From positions 1 through 19,019 of the forward strand of contig JBOGDF010000066.1 of assembly GCA_050701635.1 (NCBI GenBank): DNA of 19,019 nt. The letters run 5' to 3'. The translations under genes and the position numbers were made by a program. The notes beneath the pieces are model-generated. The model saw only the letters and a program-made list of their open reading frames with translations, was not told the DNA's origin and ran no database searches. The DNA comes from WHSM01 sp050701635 (GTDB lineage Bacteria; Actinomycetota; Actinomycetes; Mycobacteriales; Micromonosporaceae). This document shows positions 1 to 8,295 of the stretch, one piece after another. How positions within the stretch are numbered: the first letter of the stretch is position 1; each line of letters starts with the position of its first letter.

Positions 1-1
1 G

Positions 2-412
2 GCCTGGCCGGACGCGCCGCGCCCGGTGGCGGCCGCCGACCTGCTCCCGGAGCGCGCTCTCGCCGGCGACCCGGAGGCGCGCCGGATCCTGCGCCACGAG
101 GTGTACGGCGCCCTGGCCCGCGCCGGCGGTGAGCTGCTGGAGACGCTCGACGCGTTCCTGGCCGCGGGCGGGGTGCTGGAGAGTACGGCGCGGACGCTGT
201 TCGTACACCCGAACACGGTGCGCTACCGGCTGCGGCGGGTGGCCGACACCACGGGGCTGAATCCGACCTCGTCGCGGGCGGCGTACGCGCTCGCGATCGC
301 GTTGACCATCGGGCGGCTGGACCACGCACCGACCTCGCCGCCGACCCCGGCTTCGCAGTCGGTGCTGGACGGGACGCCCGACGCGGGACCGGACATACCA
401 GACGTCCTGTGA
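2..412 (+). CDS. fasR: FasR-type transcriptional activator (PucR C-terminal HTH), 5'-truncated by window edge
   Basis: Only the last ~136 codons are inside the window; the frame is open from base 2 and ends at TGA 410-412. The visible part contains the PucR-type C-terminal helix-turn-helix: a helical lead-in (LLETLDAFLAAGGVLESTA), then the HTH signature with VHPNTVRYRLRRV, characteristic of PucR/CdaR-family regulators, followed by a poorly conserved Pro/Ser/Thr-rich tail. In Streptomyces the PucR-like protein FasR is encoded directly upstream of fabD and activates the fabD-fabH-acpP-fabF operon; position and family here match exactly. The regulatory N-terminal half lies outside the window, so ligand binding cannot be judged. 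The HTH is seen; the FasR role is inferred from synteny. Confidence 0.85.
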   Translation, partial: AWPDAPRPVAAADLLPERALAGDPEARRILRHEVYGALARAGGELLETLDAFLAAGGVLESTARTLFVHPNTVRYRLRRVADTTGLNPTSSRAAYALAIALTIGRLDHAPTSPPTPASQSVLDGTPDAGPDIPDVL

Positions 413-463
413 CCCAACTCTCCCCCGTACGAGGGGCTCAGGTAACGATCTCTCCAGCGTGAG

Positions 464-480
464 TTGTAGACACTCCACAA
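464..480. promoter_or_regulatory. candidate FasR operator / fab promoter element
   Basis: TTGTAGACACTCCACAA is a 17-bp imperfect palindrome with perfect TTGT/ACAA ends and 6 of 8 arm positions symmetric. It sits in the only gap of the fab locus (413-538), about 59 bp upstream of the fabD GTG. The region between a dedicated activator and its operon is where its binding site is expected. No convincing -35/-10 pair could be assigned around it. The function is inference. Confidence 0.4.
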
Positions 481-538
481 ATTCCTTGGTCGGGATTCGT
501 CGGCTCTGGCAACCCACCGGCAATCTGGATCGGACACA

Positions 539-1726
539 GTGAATCTCGTGCTCGCTGTCATCGCTCCCGGCCAGGGTTCCCAGAAACCCGGCTTCCTCGC
601 CCCTTGGCTCGACGTCCCCGGTGCCGCCGCACGGCTGCGCTGGTGGTCCGCGCTGACCGGGCTCGACCTGATCCACCTCGGCACCGACGCGGACGCCGAC
701 GAGGTACGCGACACCGCCAAGACCCAGCCGCTGCTGGTCGCCGCCGGCCTGCTGGCCGCCGCGCAGCTCCCGATGTACGACGTCCCCGTCGTCGCCGGGC
801 ACAGCGTCGGTGAGCTGACCGCCGCGGCCAACGCCGGCGTACTGACCTCCGAGGCGGCGGTCACCTTCGCCGCCGTACGGGGACGCGAGATGGCGGCCGC
901 CTGCGCGGCGGAGCCGACCGGGATGAGCGCGGTGCTGGGCGGCGAGCCGGACGACGTACTGGCCGCGCTGGAGGCGTACGGGCTGCACCCGGCGAACCGC
1001 AACGGTGCCGGCCAGATCGTGGCCGCCGGCGCGCTGGCCGGACTGGAGAAGCTCAAGTCCGACCCGCCCGCCAAGGCGCGGGTGATCGGCCTGCAGGTGG
1101 CGGGCGCGTTCCACACCCCGTACATGAAGCCGGCCGAGCAGGCCCTGGAAGCGATCGCCGCCGGAATCCAGCCCGCCGACCCGGCCCGGATCGTGCTCTC
1201 CAACGCCGACGGCACCGCCGCCGGCAGCGGCGCCGACCTGCTGCACCGGCTGGTACGCCAGGTCACCGCCCCGGTCCGCTGGGACCTCTGCATGGACTCG
1301 CTGCTCGAGCTCGGTGTCACCGGGCTGATCGAGCTTCCCCCCGCCGGCACCCTGGCGGGGCTGGCGAAGCGCGCGATGAAAGGCGTCGAGATCGTCACCG
1401 TCAACACCCCGGACGACCTGGACGCCGCCCGCGACCTGATCGCACGGCACGGCGCCCCCGCGCACATCTCCGGCGAACCCACCGTGGCCTTCCGGGTCGC
1501 GGTCTCCACCGCCGCCGGCAACTTCCAGCCCGCTGAGCTGGCCGAGGGCGCCGCTGTCGCCGCCGGCCAGGTGATCGGGCAGGTGGTGACCCGGCGCGGC
1601 GCCGAGGACGTCGCCGCGACCCAGGACGGCGTACTCGTGGAGTGGCTGGTCCACCCCGAAGACCCGGTAGCCGCCGGTACGCCGCTGGCCCGCTTCTCCC
1701 ACCCCGAGCCCGGGAGCGACCGATGA
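539..1726 (+). CDS. fabD: malonyl-CoA:ACP transacylase FabD with extra C-terminal biotinyl/lipoyl-like domain
   Basis: FabD moves malonyl from CoA to AcpP for fatty-acid synthesis in the cytoplasm. The N-terminal PGQGSQ loop (residues 10-15), nucleophile motif GHSVGE (Ser89) and catalytic GAFHTPY (His192) are all present, so the transacylase should be active over residues ~1-305. Residues ~315-390 form a second domain resembling a barrel-sandwich-hybrid (biotinyl/lipoyl fold): AAGNFQPAELAEGAAVAAG followed by DGVLVEWLVHPEDPV. The segment where a carrier would have its modified Lys (MKM or DKA) reads VVTRRGAEDVAA, with no lysine, so it is not expected to be biotinylated or lipoylated. At 395 aa it is about 80 aa longer than the usual ~310-aa FabD. 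The GTG at 539 is used; a second GTG at 548 would give the more family-typical start VLAVIAPGQG. It is the first gene of the operon and overlaps fabH by ATGA. Confidence 0.93.
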   Translation: MNLVLAVIAPGQGSQKPGFLAPWLDVPGAAARLRWWSALTGLDLIHLGTDADADEVRDTAKTQPLLVAAGLLAAAQLPMYDVPVVAGHSVGELTAAANAGVLTSEAAVTFAAVRGREMAAACAAEPTGMSAVLGGEPDDVLAALEAYGLHPANRNGAGQIVAAGALAGLEKLKSDPPAKARVIGLQVAGAFHTPYMKPAEQALEAIAAGIQPADPARIVLSNADGTAAGSGADLLHRLVRQVTAPVRWDLCMDSLLELGVTGLIELPPAGTLAGLAKRAMKGVEIVTVNTPDDLDAARDLIARHGAPAHISGEPTVAFRVAVSTAAGNFQPAELAEGAAVAAGQVIGQVVTRRGAEDVAATQDGVLVEWLVHPEDPVAAGTPLARFSHPEPGSDR

Positions 1727-2658
1727 CCGGATCCCGCATCGTGGCCCTCGGCCACTACCAGCCGTCGAAGGTCGTCACCAACCACGACCTCGCCAAGACC
1801 ATCGACACCAACGACGAGTGGATCCAGTCCCGGGTCGGCATCGTGAGCCGCCGGATCGCCGAGACCGAGACCGTCGCCGACATGGCCGCCGCGGCCGCGG
1901 AGAAGGCGCTCGCGGGCTCCGGCCTGACCGCCGCCGACATCGACCTGGTCGTGGTCGCCACCTGCTCGTCGAAGGAACGCAGCCCGAACGTCGCGGCCCG
2001 GGTGGCCCGCTCGCTCGGCATCGAGGCGCCGGCGGCGTACGACCTGAACACCGCCTGCTCCGGCTTCTCGTACGCCCTGGCCACCGTGGACCACGCGATC
2101 CAGGCCGGCGCCGCCCGCAACGCGATCGTGGTCGGCGCGGAGAAGCTCTCCGACATCACCGACTGGACCGACCGCACCACCGCGGTGATCTTCGCCGACG
2201 GCGCCGGCGCCGCGGTCGTCAGCGCCTCCGAGGAGCCGGGGATCGGCCCGGTGCTGTGGGGCTCCGACCCCGCCAAGGGCGACGCCGTGGTGATCGAGGG
2301 CTGGCAGCCGTACATCGAGCAGGCGGGGCAGACCGTGTTCCGGTGGGCCACGTTCGCGCTGCCGAAGCTGGCGATCGAGGCGTGCCACAAGGCCGGCATC
2401 GAGCCCTCGGAGCTGGCCGCGTTCGTACCGCACCAGGCGAACCTGCGGATCATCGAGCCGCTGGGCCGCAAACTGGGCGCCCCGGACGCGGTGATCGCCA
2501 AGGACATCGTGGAATCCGGCAACACCTCGGCCGCCTCGATCCCGCTGGCACTGTCCAAAATGGTGGAACGCCGGGAGATCCCGTCCGGCGCCCCGGTGCT
2601 GCTGTTCGGCTTCGGCGGCGGCCTCACGTACGCCGGACAGGTCGTCCGCTGCCCCTAG
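1723..2658 (+). CDS. fabH: beta-ketoacyl-ACP synthase III
   Basis: FabH condenses a starter acyl-CoA with malonyl-AcpP to begin chain synthesis. The 311-aa protein has the complete thiolase-fold triad: Cys112 in DLNTACSGFSYAL, His237 in VPHQANLRII and Asn267 in ESGNTSAAS, plus the C-terminal GFGGGLTY. Length is normal. The ATG at 1723 overlaps the fabD TGA (ATGA), implying translational coupling; an in-frame extension further upstream lies inside fabD and is not needed. Starter specificity (branched versus straight, as in branched-chain-making actinomycetes) cannot be read from the sequence with certainty. Confidence 0.97.
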   Translation: MTGSRIVALGHYQPSKVVTNHDLAKTIDTNDEWIQSRVGIVSRRIAETETVADMAAAAAEKALAGSGLTAADIDLVVVATCSSKERSPNVAARVARSLGIEAPAAYDLNTACSGFSYALATVDHAIQAGAARNAIVVGAEKLSDITDWTDRTTAVIFADGAGAAVVSASEEPGIGPVLWGSDPAKGDAVVIEGWQPYIEQAGQTVFRWATFALPKLAIEACHKAGIEPSELAAFVPHQANLRIIEPLGRKLGAPDAVIAKDIVESGNTSAASIPLALSKMVERREIPSGAPVLLFGFGGGLTYAGQVVRCP

Positions 2659-2717
2659 CTGTACGGCGTCGCGCCCGCGCCGCCGGACTACGTACCCACG
2701 AAGGAAGGGAACACCGC

Positions 2718-2966
2718 ATGAGTGAGACCAACGCCAAGGAGATCCAGGACGGCCTGGCCGAGATCCTGGAAGAGGTCGCGGGGGTCACCCCCGACGACGT
2801 CGCCCCGAACAAGTCCTTCACCGACGACCTGGACGTCGACTCGCTGTCCATGGTCGAGGTCGTGGTCGCCGCCGAGGAGAAGTTCGGCGTGAAGATCCCC
2901 GACGACGAGGTGCAGAACCTCAAGACCGTCGGCGACGCGGTGTCGTACATCCAGAAGAACAGCTGA
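2718..2966 (+). CDS. acpP: acyl carrier protein
   Basis: An 82-aa acidic helical protein with the 4'-phosphopantetheine attachment motif DVDSLSMVE; the modified serine is Ser42. It carries the growing acyl chain between FabD, FabH and FabF. The ATG is preceded by a strong AAGGAAGGG ribosome binding site (2701-2709). It lies 59 bp after fabH, the largest gap in the operon, and 14 bp before fabF. Length and sequence are typical of actinobacterial FAS II ACPs. Confidence 0.97.
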   Translation: MSETNAKEIQDGLAEILEEVAGVTPDDVAPNKSFTDDLDVDSLSMVEVVVAAEEKFGVKIPDDEVQNLKTVGDAVSYIQKNS

Positions 2967-2980
2967 CTGAGGACGCAGCA

Positions 2981-4213
2981 GTGACCGCTATCGACGTTGT
3001 GGTGACCGGGCTCGGCGCGACGACTCCCCTGGGCGGGGACGTCGCGTCCACCTGGGACGGCATGCTCGCCGGCCGTTCCGGGGTCGGCCCGCTCACCGAG
3101 GACTGGGCCGAGAACCTGCCGGTCAAGATCGCCGCGCAGCTCGCCGTGGACCCCAGCACGAAGATCGACCGGGTGAAGGCCCGCCGGCTGGACCGCAGCG
3201 AGCAGGTCGCGTTGATCGCGGCCGAAGAGGCGTGGGCGGACGCGGGGCTCGCCGGTGAGGACGCCAACGTCAACACCGAGCGGCTGGCCGTGGTGGTCGG
3301 CAGCGGTATCGGCGGTGCGGTCACCCTGCTCGCGCAGGACGACATCCTGGAGGCCAGCGGGCCGCGCCGGGTCTCGCCGCACACCATCCCGATGCTGATG
3401 CCGAACGGGCCGGCGGCCTGGGTCGGGTTGACGCTGCACGCCAAGGCCGGCGTACACAGCCCGGCGAGCGCCTGCGCCACCGGTGCCGAGGCGATCGCGA
3501 TGGGGCTGGACATCATCCGGTCCGGGCGCGCGGACGTGGTGGTGGCCGGCGGTACGGAAGCCGTGATCCACCCGCTGCCGCTGGCTGGTTTCTCGTCGAT
3601 GCGGGCGATGTCGACCCGCAACGACGAGCCGGAGCGGGCGTCCCGCCCGTGGGACAAGGGCCGCGACGGCTTCGTACTCGGCGAAGGCGCCGGCGTGGTG
3701 GTGCTGGAACGCGCCGAGCACGCCGCCGCCCGGGGAGCCCGGGTGTACGCCCGGTTCGCCGGCGCCGGGCTCACCTCCGACGGGTACGACATCGTCCAGC
3801 CGCACCCCGGGGGCGAAGGCGCGATCCGGGCGATCAGGCGCGCGCTGGCCGACGCCGGGCTCACCGGCGCCGACATCCACCACGTGAACGCCCACGCCAC
3901 GTCCACCCCGGTGGGCGACATGGCCGAGGTGGTGGCGCTGCGGCAGGCGGTCGGTACGCACGTCGTGCTGAGCTCCACCAAGTCGATGACCGGCCACCTG
4001 CTGGGTGCCGCCGGCGCGGTGGAGGCGATCGCCACCATCCTCGCGATCTACCACTCGCAGGTGCCGCCGACGATCAACCTGGAGGACCCGGACGACGACC
4101 TCGACCTCGATGTCGTCACCGGTGCCGCCCGCAAGCTCGAGGTCAACGCCGCGCTGAACAACTCGTTCGGCTTCGGCGGCCACAATGCCGCGCTGGTCTT
4201 CACCCGCGCATGA
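2981..4213 (+). CDS. fabF: beta-ketoacyl-ACP synthase II
   Basis: FabF elongates acyl-AcpP with malonyl-AcpP. The 410-aa protein has all KAS II catalytic residues: Cys165 in PASACATGAEA, His305 in NAHATSTPVGD, Lys334 and His339 in STKSMTGHLLGAAG, and the C-terminal NNSFGFGGHNAAL. The start is GTG with GAGGA upstream. Only one elongating KAS is present, as in Streptomyces, whereas mycobacteria have kasA plus kasB at this place. Confidence 0.96.
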   Translation: MTAIDVVVTGLGATTPLGGDVASTWDGMLAGRSGVGPLTEDWAENLPVKIAAQLAVDPSTKIDRVKARRLDRSEQVALIAAEEAWADAGLAGEDANVNTERLAVVVGSGIGGAVTLLAQDDILEASGPRRVSPHTIPMLMPNGPAAWVGLTLHAKAGVHSPASACATGAEAIAMGLDIIRSGRADVVVAGGTEAVIHPLPLAGFSSMRAMSTRNDEPERASRPWDKGRDGFVLGEGAGVVVLERAEHAAARGARVYARFAGAGLTSDGYDIVQPHPGGEGAIRAIRRALADAGLTGADIHHVNAHATSTPVGDMAEVVALRQAVGTHVVLSSTKSMTGHLLGAAGAVEAIATILAIYHSQVPPTINLEDPDDDLDLDVVTGAARKLEVNAALNNSFGFGGHNAALVFTRA

Positions 4214-4229
4214 ACCGGGAGGAAACCCA

Positions 4230-5699
4230 GTGACAGTCACCGAACCCGCACCCGCCGGGGCGGCTACAGCGGCGAGTGCCGTACCGGCCGCGAAGCCTGA
4301 CCGCGATCCGGAGAACCGGCTGCGCGCCCTGTTCGACCTGGGCACGATGCGGCTGCTCGCCAGCCGTGACGACTCCGGCGTACTGGCCGCCCGCGGCCTG
4401 ATCGACGGCACCCCCGCGGTGTCGTACGCCACCGACGCCACCCGGATGGGCGGCGCGATGGGCACCGAAGGCTGCGAGCACATCGTCGACGCGATCGACC
4501 TCGCGGTACGCGAGCGGATCCCGGTGATCGGGCTGTGGCACTCCGGCGGCGCCCGGCTCGCCGAGGGCGTGGTCGCGCTGGACGCGGTCGGTCAGGTGTT
4601 CGCCGCCATGGTGCGCGCCTCCGGACGCGTACCGCAGATCTCCGTGGTGCTCGGCCCGGCGGCCGGCGGCGCGGCGTACGGCCCTGCCCTGACCGACATC
4701 GTGGTGATGAGCAAGGGCGGCCGGATCTTCGTCACCGGCCCCGAGGTGGTACGCAGTGTCACCGGCGAGCAGGTCGACATGGAGCGGCTCGGCGGCGTGG
4801 AGCCGCACGGGCGGCGCAGCGGCGTGGTGCACGTGACCACCGACACCGACGCCGAGGCGATCGACAAGGCGCGTTCCCTGGCGGCGCTGCTGGGTCACCA
4901 GGGCCGCTTCTCCCCCGCCGACATCGCAGTGGACGCCCCGGGCGAGGACCTCGCCTCGCTGCTCCCCGAGCAGGCGAACCGGGCGTACGACGTGAAGCCG
5001 CTGGTCAACCGGCTGCTCGACGACGCGCCGGGCTCGGAGAAGAACAACTTCGTGGAGCTGCACGCCAAGTGGGCGCCGAACATGGTGACCGCGCTGGGCC
5101 GGTTCGCCGGTCGTACGGTCGGCGTGATGGCGAACAACCCGCTGCGGCTGGGCGGCTGCCTGGACTCGATCAGCGCCGAGAAGGCGGCCCGGTTCGTACG
5201 GATGTGTGACTCGCTCGGCGTACCGCTGGTGGTGATCGTGGACGTGCCGGGCTACCTGCCCGGTGTCGGCCAGGAGTGGGACGGCGTGGTACGCCGTGGC
5301 GCCAAGCTGCTGCACGCCTTCGCCGAGGCGGTGGTGCCCCGGGTGACCCTGGTGACCCGCAAGGTGTACGGCGGCGCGTACATCGCGATGAACTCCCGTT
5401 CTCTGGGGGCGACCGCGGTGTTCGCCTGGCCGACCGCCGAGGTCGCCGTGATGGGCGCGTCCGCCGCGGTCAACATCCTGCACCGCAAGAAGCTCGCCGC
5501 CTGCCCGCCGGAGGAGCGCGACGCGCTGCGCGCCGAGCTGGTCGCCGAGCACGAGCGGATCGCCGGAGGCGTCAACCGCGCCCTGGAGATCGGCGTGGTG
5601 GACGAGGTGATCAAGCCGACGGAGACCCGCCGCCGGCTGGCCGAGGCGCTCGCCGGCGCACCGGCCGCGCGGGGCGCGCACACCAACATCCCCCTGTAA
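4230..5699 (+). CDS. accD6: acyl-CoA carboxylase carboxyltransferase (beta) subunit, AccD6-like
   Basis: This is the carboxyltransferase half of acetyl-/propionyl-CoA carboxylase, transferring CO2 from biotin on an alpha subunit encoded elsewhere. The 489-aa product has two crotonase-fold lobes: GGAMGTEGCEHIVDA and the oxyanion segment GPAAGGAAYG (residues 142-151) in the first, and VDVPGYLPGVGQEW (~337-350) with YGGAYIAMNSRSL (~380-392) in the second, ending in NIPL. The sequence closely resembles mycobacterial AccD6, whose gene also follows the FAS II ketosynthase genes. The GTG start is chosen because GGGAGG precedes it and it starts 16 bp after fabF; residues 1-22 are an Ala/Pro-rich variable leader. 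It presumably supplies malonyl-CoA to FabD. Confidence 0.93.
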   Translation: MTVTEPAPAGAATAASAVPAAKPDRDPENRLRALFDLGTMRLLASRDDSGVLAARGLIDGTPAVSYATDATRMGGAMGTEGCEHIVDAIDLAVRERIPVIGLWHSGGARLAEGVVALDAVGQVFAAMVRASGRVPQISVVLGPAAGGAAYGPALTDIVVMSKGGRIFVTGPEVVRSVTGEQVDMERLGGVEPHGRRSGVVHVTTDTDAEAIDKARSLAALLGHQGRFSPADIAVDAPGEDLASLLPEQANRAYDVKPLVNRLLDDAPGSEKNNFVELHAKWAPNMVTALGRFAGRTVGVMANNPLRLGGCLDSISAEKAARFVRMCDSLGVPLVVIVDVPGYLPGVGQEWDGVVRRGAKLLHAFAEAVVPRVTLVTRKVYGGAYIAMNSRSLGATAVFAWPTAEVAVMGASAAVNILHRKKLAACPPEERDALRAELVAEHERIAGGVNRALEIGVVDEVIKPTETRRRLAEALAGAPAARGAHTNIPL

Positions 5700-5703
5700 C
5701 CCC

Positions 5704-5724
5704 CTAGCGACCCTTGGTCGCTAG
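5704..5724. terminator. stem-loop terminator shared by accD6 and the convergent GH3 gene
   Basis: A perfect 9-bp stem, CTAGCGACC / GGTCGCTAG, with a 3-nt loop, starts 5 bp after the accD6 stop. Its right arm contains the TAG stop codon (5721-5723, minus strand) of the GH3 gene. There is no U-run on either side, usual in actinobacteria, so it probably acts in both directions. Confidence 0.7.
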
Positions 5725-7451
5725 CCGCAGGCGGTGGTGGGCAGTCCTTTTACCGGCACCGGGGAGCGTCCCGGCGCGGTCGCCTTCCCGGCCAGTACGG
5801 CCGCCACCGCCGCCATCGAGTAGCGGTTGGCGCCGTACGCGGCGAGCACGGTCGGCGTACCGGCGCGGCTCAGCAGGTACGGCATGTCCATCCCGACCGT
5901 GACCTGGGCTCCCGGAGCCAGGTCGGCGGCGGTGTCCCCGTATCCGGTGAGGTGCACCCGGGCGCCGCCGCCTCCTACCGTCACGCCGTGCCGGCGCAGC
6001 GCCTCGCTGAGCCAGCCCCGCTGCTGCTCGGTGCCACCGGTCACCCTTACCGATCCGGAGACCAGCGGTCCCTGGCACCGGCCCTTCAGCACGGTCACCG
6101 CGGCCGCCGCCAATTCCCCCGCGGTGGTACGGTGCGCCGCGCTCTCCACAGTGGACAGCGCTGGTGCGGCGTGACCGGCGAGGGTGAGCTTCAACGTGAG
6201 GATCCGGGTCGCCGAGGCGACCAGCCGGTCCCGGGTGAGCCGCCCCGACTTCAATGCCCCGAGCAGGCCCTGCTGCGCGGCCCGCAGGTCCGGCGGCATC
6301 AGCAGCAGGTCGTTGCCGGCCAGGATCGCGCGTACCGCCGCCTCCCCCGGCGCCCACTTCTTCGCCGGCTCCATGTTCATCGAGTCGGAGACCACCACCC
6401 CGGTGAATTTCAGCTTGGTACGCAGCAGATCGACCAGCACCTTCTTCGAGAACGTCGCCGGTACGCCGGGATCCACCGCCCGTACGTCCAGGTGCCCGGT
6501 CATGATCAGCCCGGCCGACGCGCCGATGCCGGCGGCGAACGGCGGCAGGTCCGTCCGCTCCAGCTGCGCCCGCCCGTAGCCGAGCACCGGCAGCGCGGTG
6601 TGGCTGTCGGTGGTGGTGTGCCCGTGTCCCGGGAAGTGCTTGAGCGTGGCGGCCACCCCGGCGCTCTGCAGCCCGCGTACCGCCGCCGCCACCTGCGCCG
6701 CGACCGCCTGCGGGTCCGACCCGTACGACCGGGACCCGATCACCAGGTTGCCCGACGAGCCGATCACGTCGGCGTCGGGCGCGAAGTCCACATTGACCCC
6801 GATCGCGGACAGCTCCGCGCCGGCCATCGCCCAGGCGCGTTCGGTGAGCGCCGGATCGGCCGCCGCGCCGAACGCCATCGCGGTCGGCAGCAGCGTCATG
6901 CCGTCCCGGATCCGGGTCACCACGCCGTGCTCCTGGTCGGTGCCGATCAGCAGCGGCACCGGGCCACCGGCGGCCTTCGCGGCGGGCAGCCCACCGGCCG
7001 CCTGCTGCAGCCCGGCGGTGAGCGTACGCACCTGCTCCGGGCTGGCGATGTTGGTGGTCGGGTTGGTGGCGCCGGTGCCGTCGTCGGCCGCCCGCAGCAG
7101 GATCAGCCCGCCCAGCCGGTAGCGGCTGACCACCTCGGCAGGAGTGGCGACCCCGTACCGCTCCCGGTTGGCTCCCGCCGCGGCGTCGGCCACCTTGGTG
7201 GCGTGGGTGCCGAAGGCGTACGGCATCAGCAGCTGACCCACCAGGTCCTCGTCGCTGAGTTTCGCGGCGATCGCGGCGGCCCGCTGGGCCGGGTCGGCGC
7301 TGAGGCTCGGGCTGGCCGGGGACGGCGCCTGACTGCGTCTGGCGGCGGGCGGAGCGTCGCCGGAGCAGCCGGCCAGCAGGCCGGCGGTGAGGAGCAGGGA
7401 CAGGACAAGCGGGGTCAGGCGCGACAGCACCCGGCTAGCAGACCAGCCCAT
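5721..7451 (-). CDS. glycoside hydrolase family 3 lipoprotein, beta-N-acetylhexosaminidase (NagZ-like)
   Basis: A 576-aa secreted lipoprotein. The N-terminus has a basic start, a hydrophobic segment and the lipobox LLAGC with lipidation at Cys29, followed by an Ala/Pro/Ser-rich linker. The GH3 catalytic domain spans ~55-400: GTDQEHGVV (~170-178), KHFPGHGHTTTDSHTALP (271-288) carrying the Asp282/His284 dyad typical of NagZ-type enzymes, and the probable nucleophile Asp356 in VVVSDSMNM. A C-terminal alpha/beta domain of ~170 aa follows. The likely substrate is beta-GlcNAc from peptidoglycan or related glycans at the outer membrane face; the exact substrate is inference. Its start lies 30 bp after the DUF3145 stop, suggesting one transcript. 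Confidence 0.92.
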   Translation of the reverse strand: MGWSASRVLSRLTPLVLSLLLTAGLLAGCSGDAPPAARRSQAPSPASPSLSADPAQRAAAIAAKLSDEDLVGQLLMPYAFGTHATKVADAAAGANRERYGVATPAEVVSRYRLGGLILLRAADDGTGATNPTTNIASPEQVRTLTAGLQQAAGGLPAAKAAGGPVPLLIGTDQEHGVVTRIRDGMTLLPTAMAFGAAADPALTERAWAMAGAELSAIGVNVDFAPDADVIGSSGNLVIGSRSYGSDPQAVAAQVAAAVRGLQSAGVAATLKHFPGHGHTTTDSHTALPVLGYGRAQLERTDLPPFAAGIGASAGLIMTGHLDVRAVDPGVPATFSKKVLVDLLRTKLKFTGVVVSDSMNMEPAKKWAPGEAAVRAILAGNDLLLMPPDLRAAQQGLLGALKSGRLTRDRLVASATRILTLKLTLAGHAAPALSTVESAAHRTTAGELAAAAVTVLKGRCQGPLVSGSVRVTGGTEQQRGWLSEALRRHGVTVGGGGARVHLTGYGDTAADLAPGAQVTVGMDMPYLLSRAGTPTVLAAYGANRYSMAAVAAVLAGKATAPGRSPVPVKGLPTTACG

Positions 7452-7481
7452 GCCGCCACCCGTCGACCCGTTTGGGGAAAT

Positions 7482-7973
7482 TCATCCGGCCTGCGTGAGC
7501 CAGGTAACCGGTGCGCCGTCACCCGCCCGGCGGTACGGCTCCAGTTCGGCGTCCCACGCCGTACCCAGAAGTCGTTCTACGCCGTGCGCCAGGGAGTGCT
7601 CGGCGGTGGCCTGGCTGAGCAGCGCGCGCAGCCGGTCCTCGGCCACCAGGATGTCGCCGTTGGCGCTCATCGCGGCGCGGAACACGCCCCGCCCGGGGAC
7701 GTACATGACGCGCTCGCCGTCCACCCCGGGGCTCGGCTCCTCGGTCACCTCGAACCGGATCATCGGCCACTGCCGCAGCCCGGCCGCGATCTCCGTGCCG
7801 GTGCCGCAGCGACCACTCCAGGCGCACTCGGCGCGTTGCGTGGACGGATCGGCGGGTTGTGCGGTCCACTTCAGCCGTACCGGGGTGGAGAGGACACGCG
7901 AAATAGCCCACTCGACGTGCGGGCACACGGCGGGCGGGCACGAGTGAACGTAAACAACGCCACGCGTCGGCAC
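7482..7973 (-). CDS. DUF3145 family protein
   Basis: A 163-aa protein that matches, as I recall the family, the actinobacterial DUF3145: a GVVYVHSCPPAVCPHVEW opening, a central IRFEVTEEPSPG segment, GDILVAEDRLRALL, and a closing LLGTAWDAELEPYRRAGDG region. Function is unknown; no signal peptide or membrane segment is seen, so it is presumably cytoplasmic. The GTG start is supported by a clear GGAGG six bases upstream. It is probably the first gene of a two-gene unit with the GH3 lipoprotein. Confidence 0.88.
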   Translation of the reverse strand: MPTRGVVYVHSCPPAVCPHVEWAISRVLSTPVRLKWTAQPADPSTQRAECAWSGRCGTGTEIAAGLRQWPMIRFEVTEEPSPGVDGERVMYVPGRGVFRAAMSANGDILVAEDRLRALLSQATAEHSLAHGVERLLGTAWDAELEPYRRAGDGAPVTWLTQAG

Positions 7974-8295
7974 GTTGACCTCCGGTTTGTCTGTGGTACG
8001 CCTTCCCCTGCGACCCAGACACGGTGGTCGATCCGCGCATCAGCATGGACGCCAGTTGCCACCTGGCGGGTTCCATGATGACGGCAAAACCCCAGGTAGC
8101 GCCAGTCGCTTGGCGATATCGGTCTCACCGATTCCACGCGGCTGTGCCACGCCCACCTCGGCGGCTACTCTGATAGCACACCCGAAAGTCGAGGCCTGGT
8201 CCACGTCAGGTAGGGTGCGCGCGGCCGGTGTGTCATCACTCCGGCCGCCAGTGTGTCCCCCGCCCATTCCGTACCCCCTGCAAGGAGTTCCCCGC
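7974..8295. promoter_or_regulatory. 322-bp divergent intergenic region with two CGCCA hairpins
   Basis: This gap separates two diverging genes and must hold both promoters. Two short stem-loops of the same design are visible: CGCCAG/CTGGCG at 8050-8068 and CGCCA/TGGCG at 8100-8115, sharing the word CGCCAGT. A TAGGGT at 8211-8216 fits an actinobacterial -10 for the 8296 gene but lacks a good -35. No ORF with plausible codon usage and no recognisable riboswitch was found. Confidence 0.35.

Noticed and set aside
223..2433. 736-codon open frame on the minus strand opposite fasR/fabD/fabH, and similar long antisense frames at 2624-4483, 4200-5681 and 5952-8078
   Set aside because: They are complements of clear genes in very GC-rich DNA; their products are Arg/Ala/Gly/Ser-rich without domains.
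7974..8295. Possible riboswitch or small gene in the 322-bp gap
   Set aside because: No known aptamer core was recognised, and the short frames lack ribosome binding sites and protein-like sequence.
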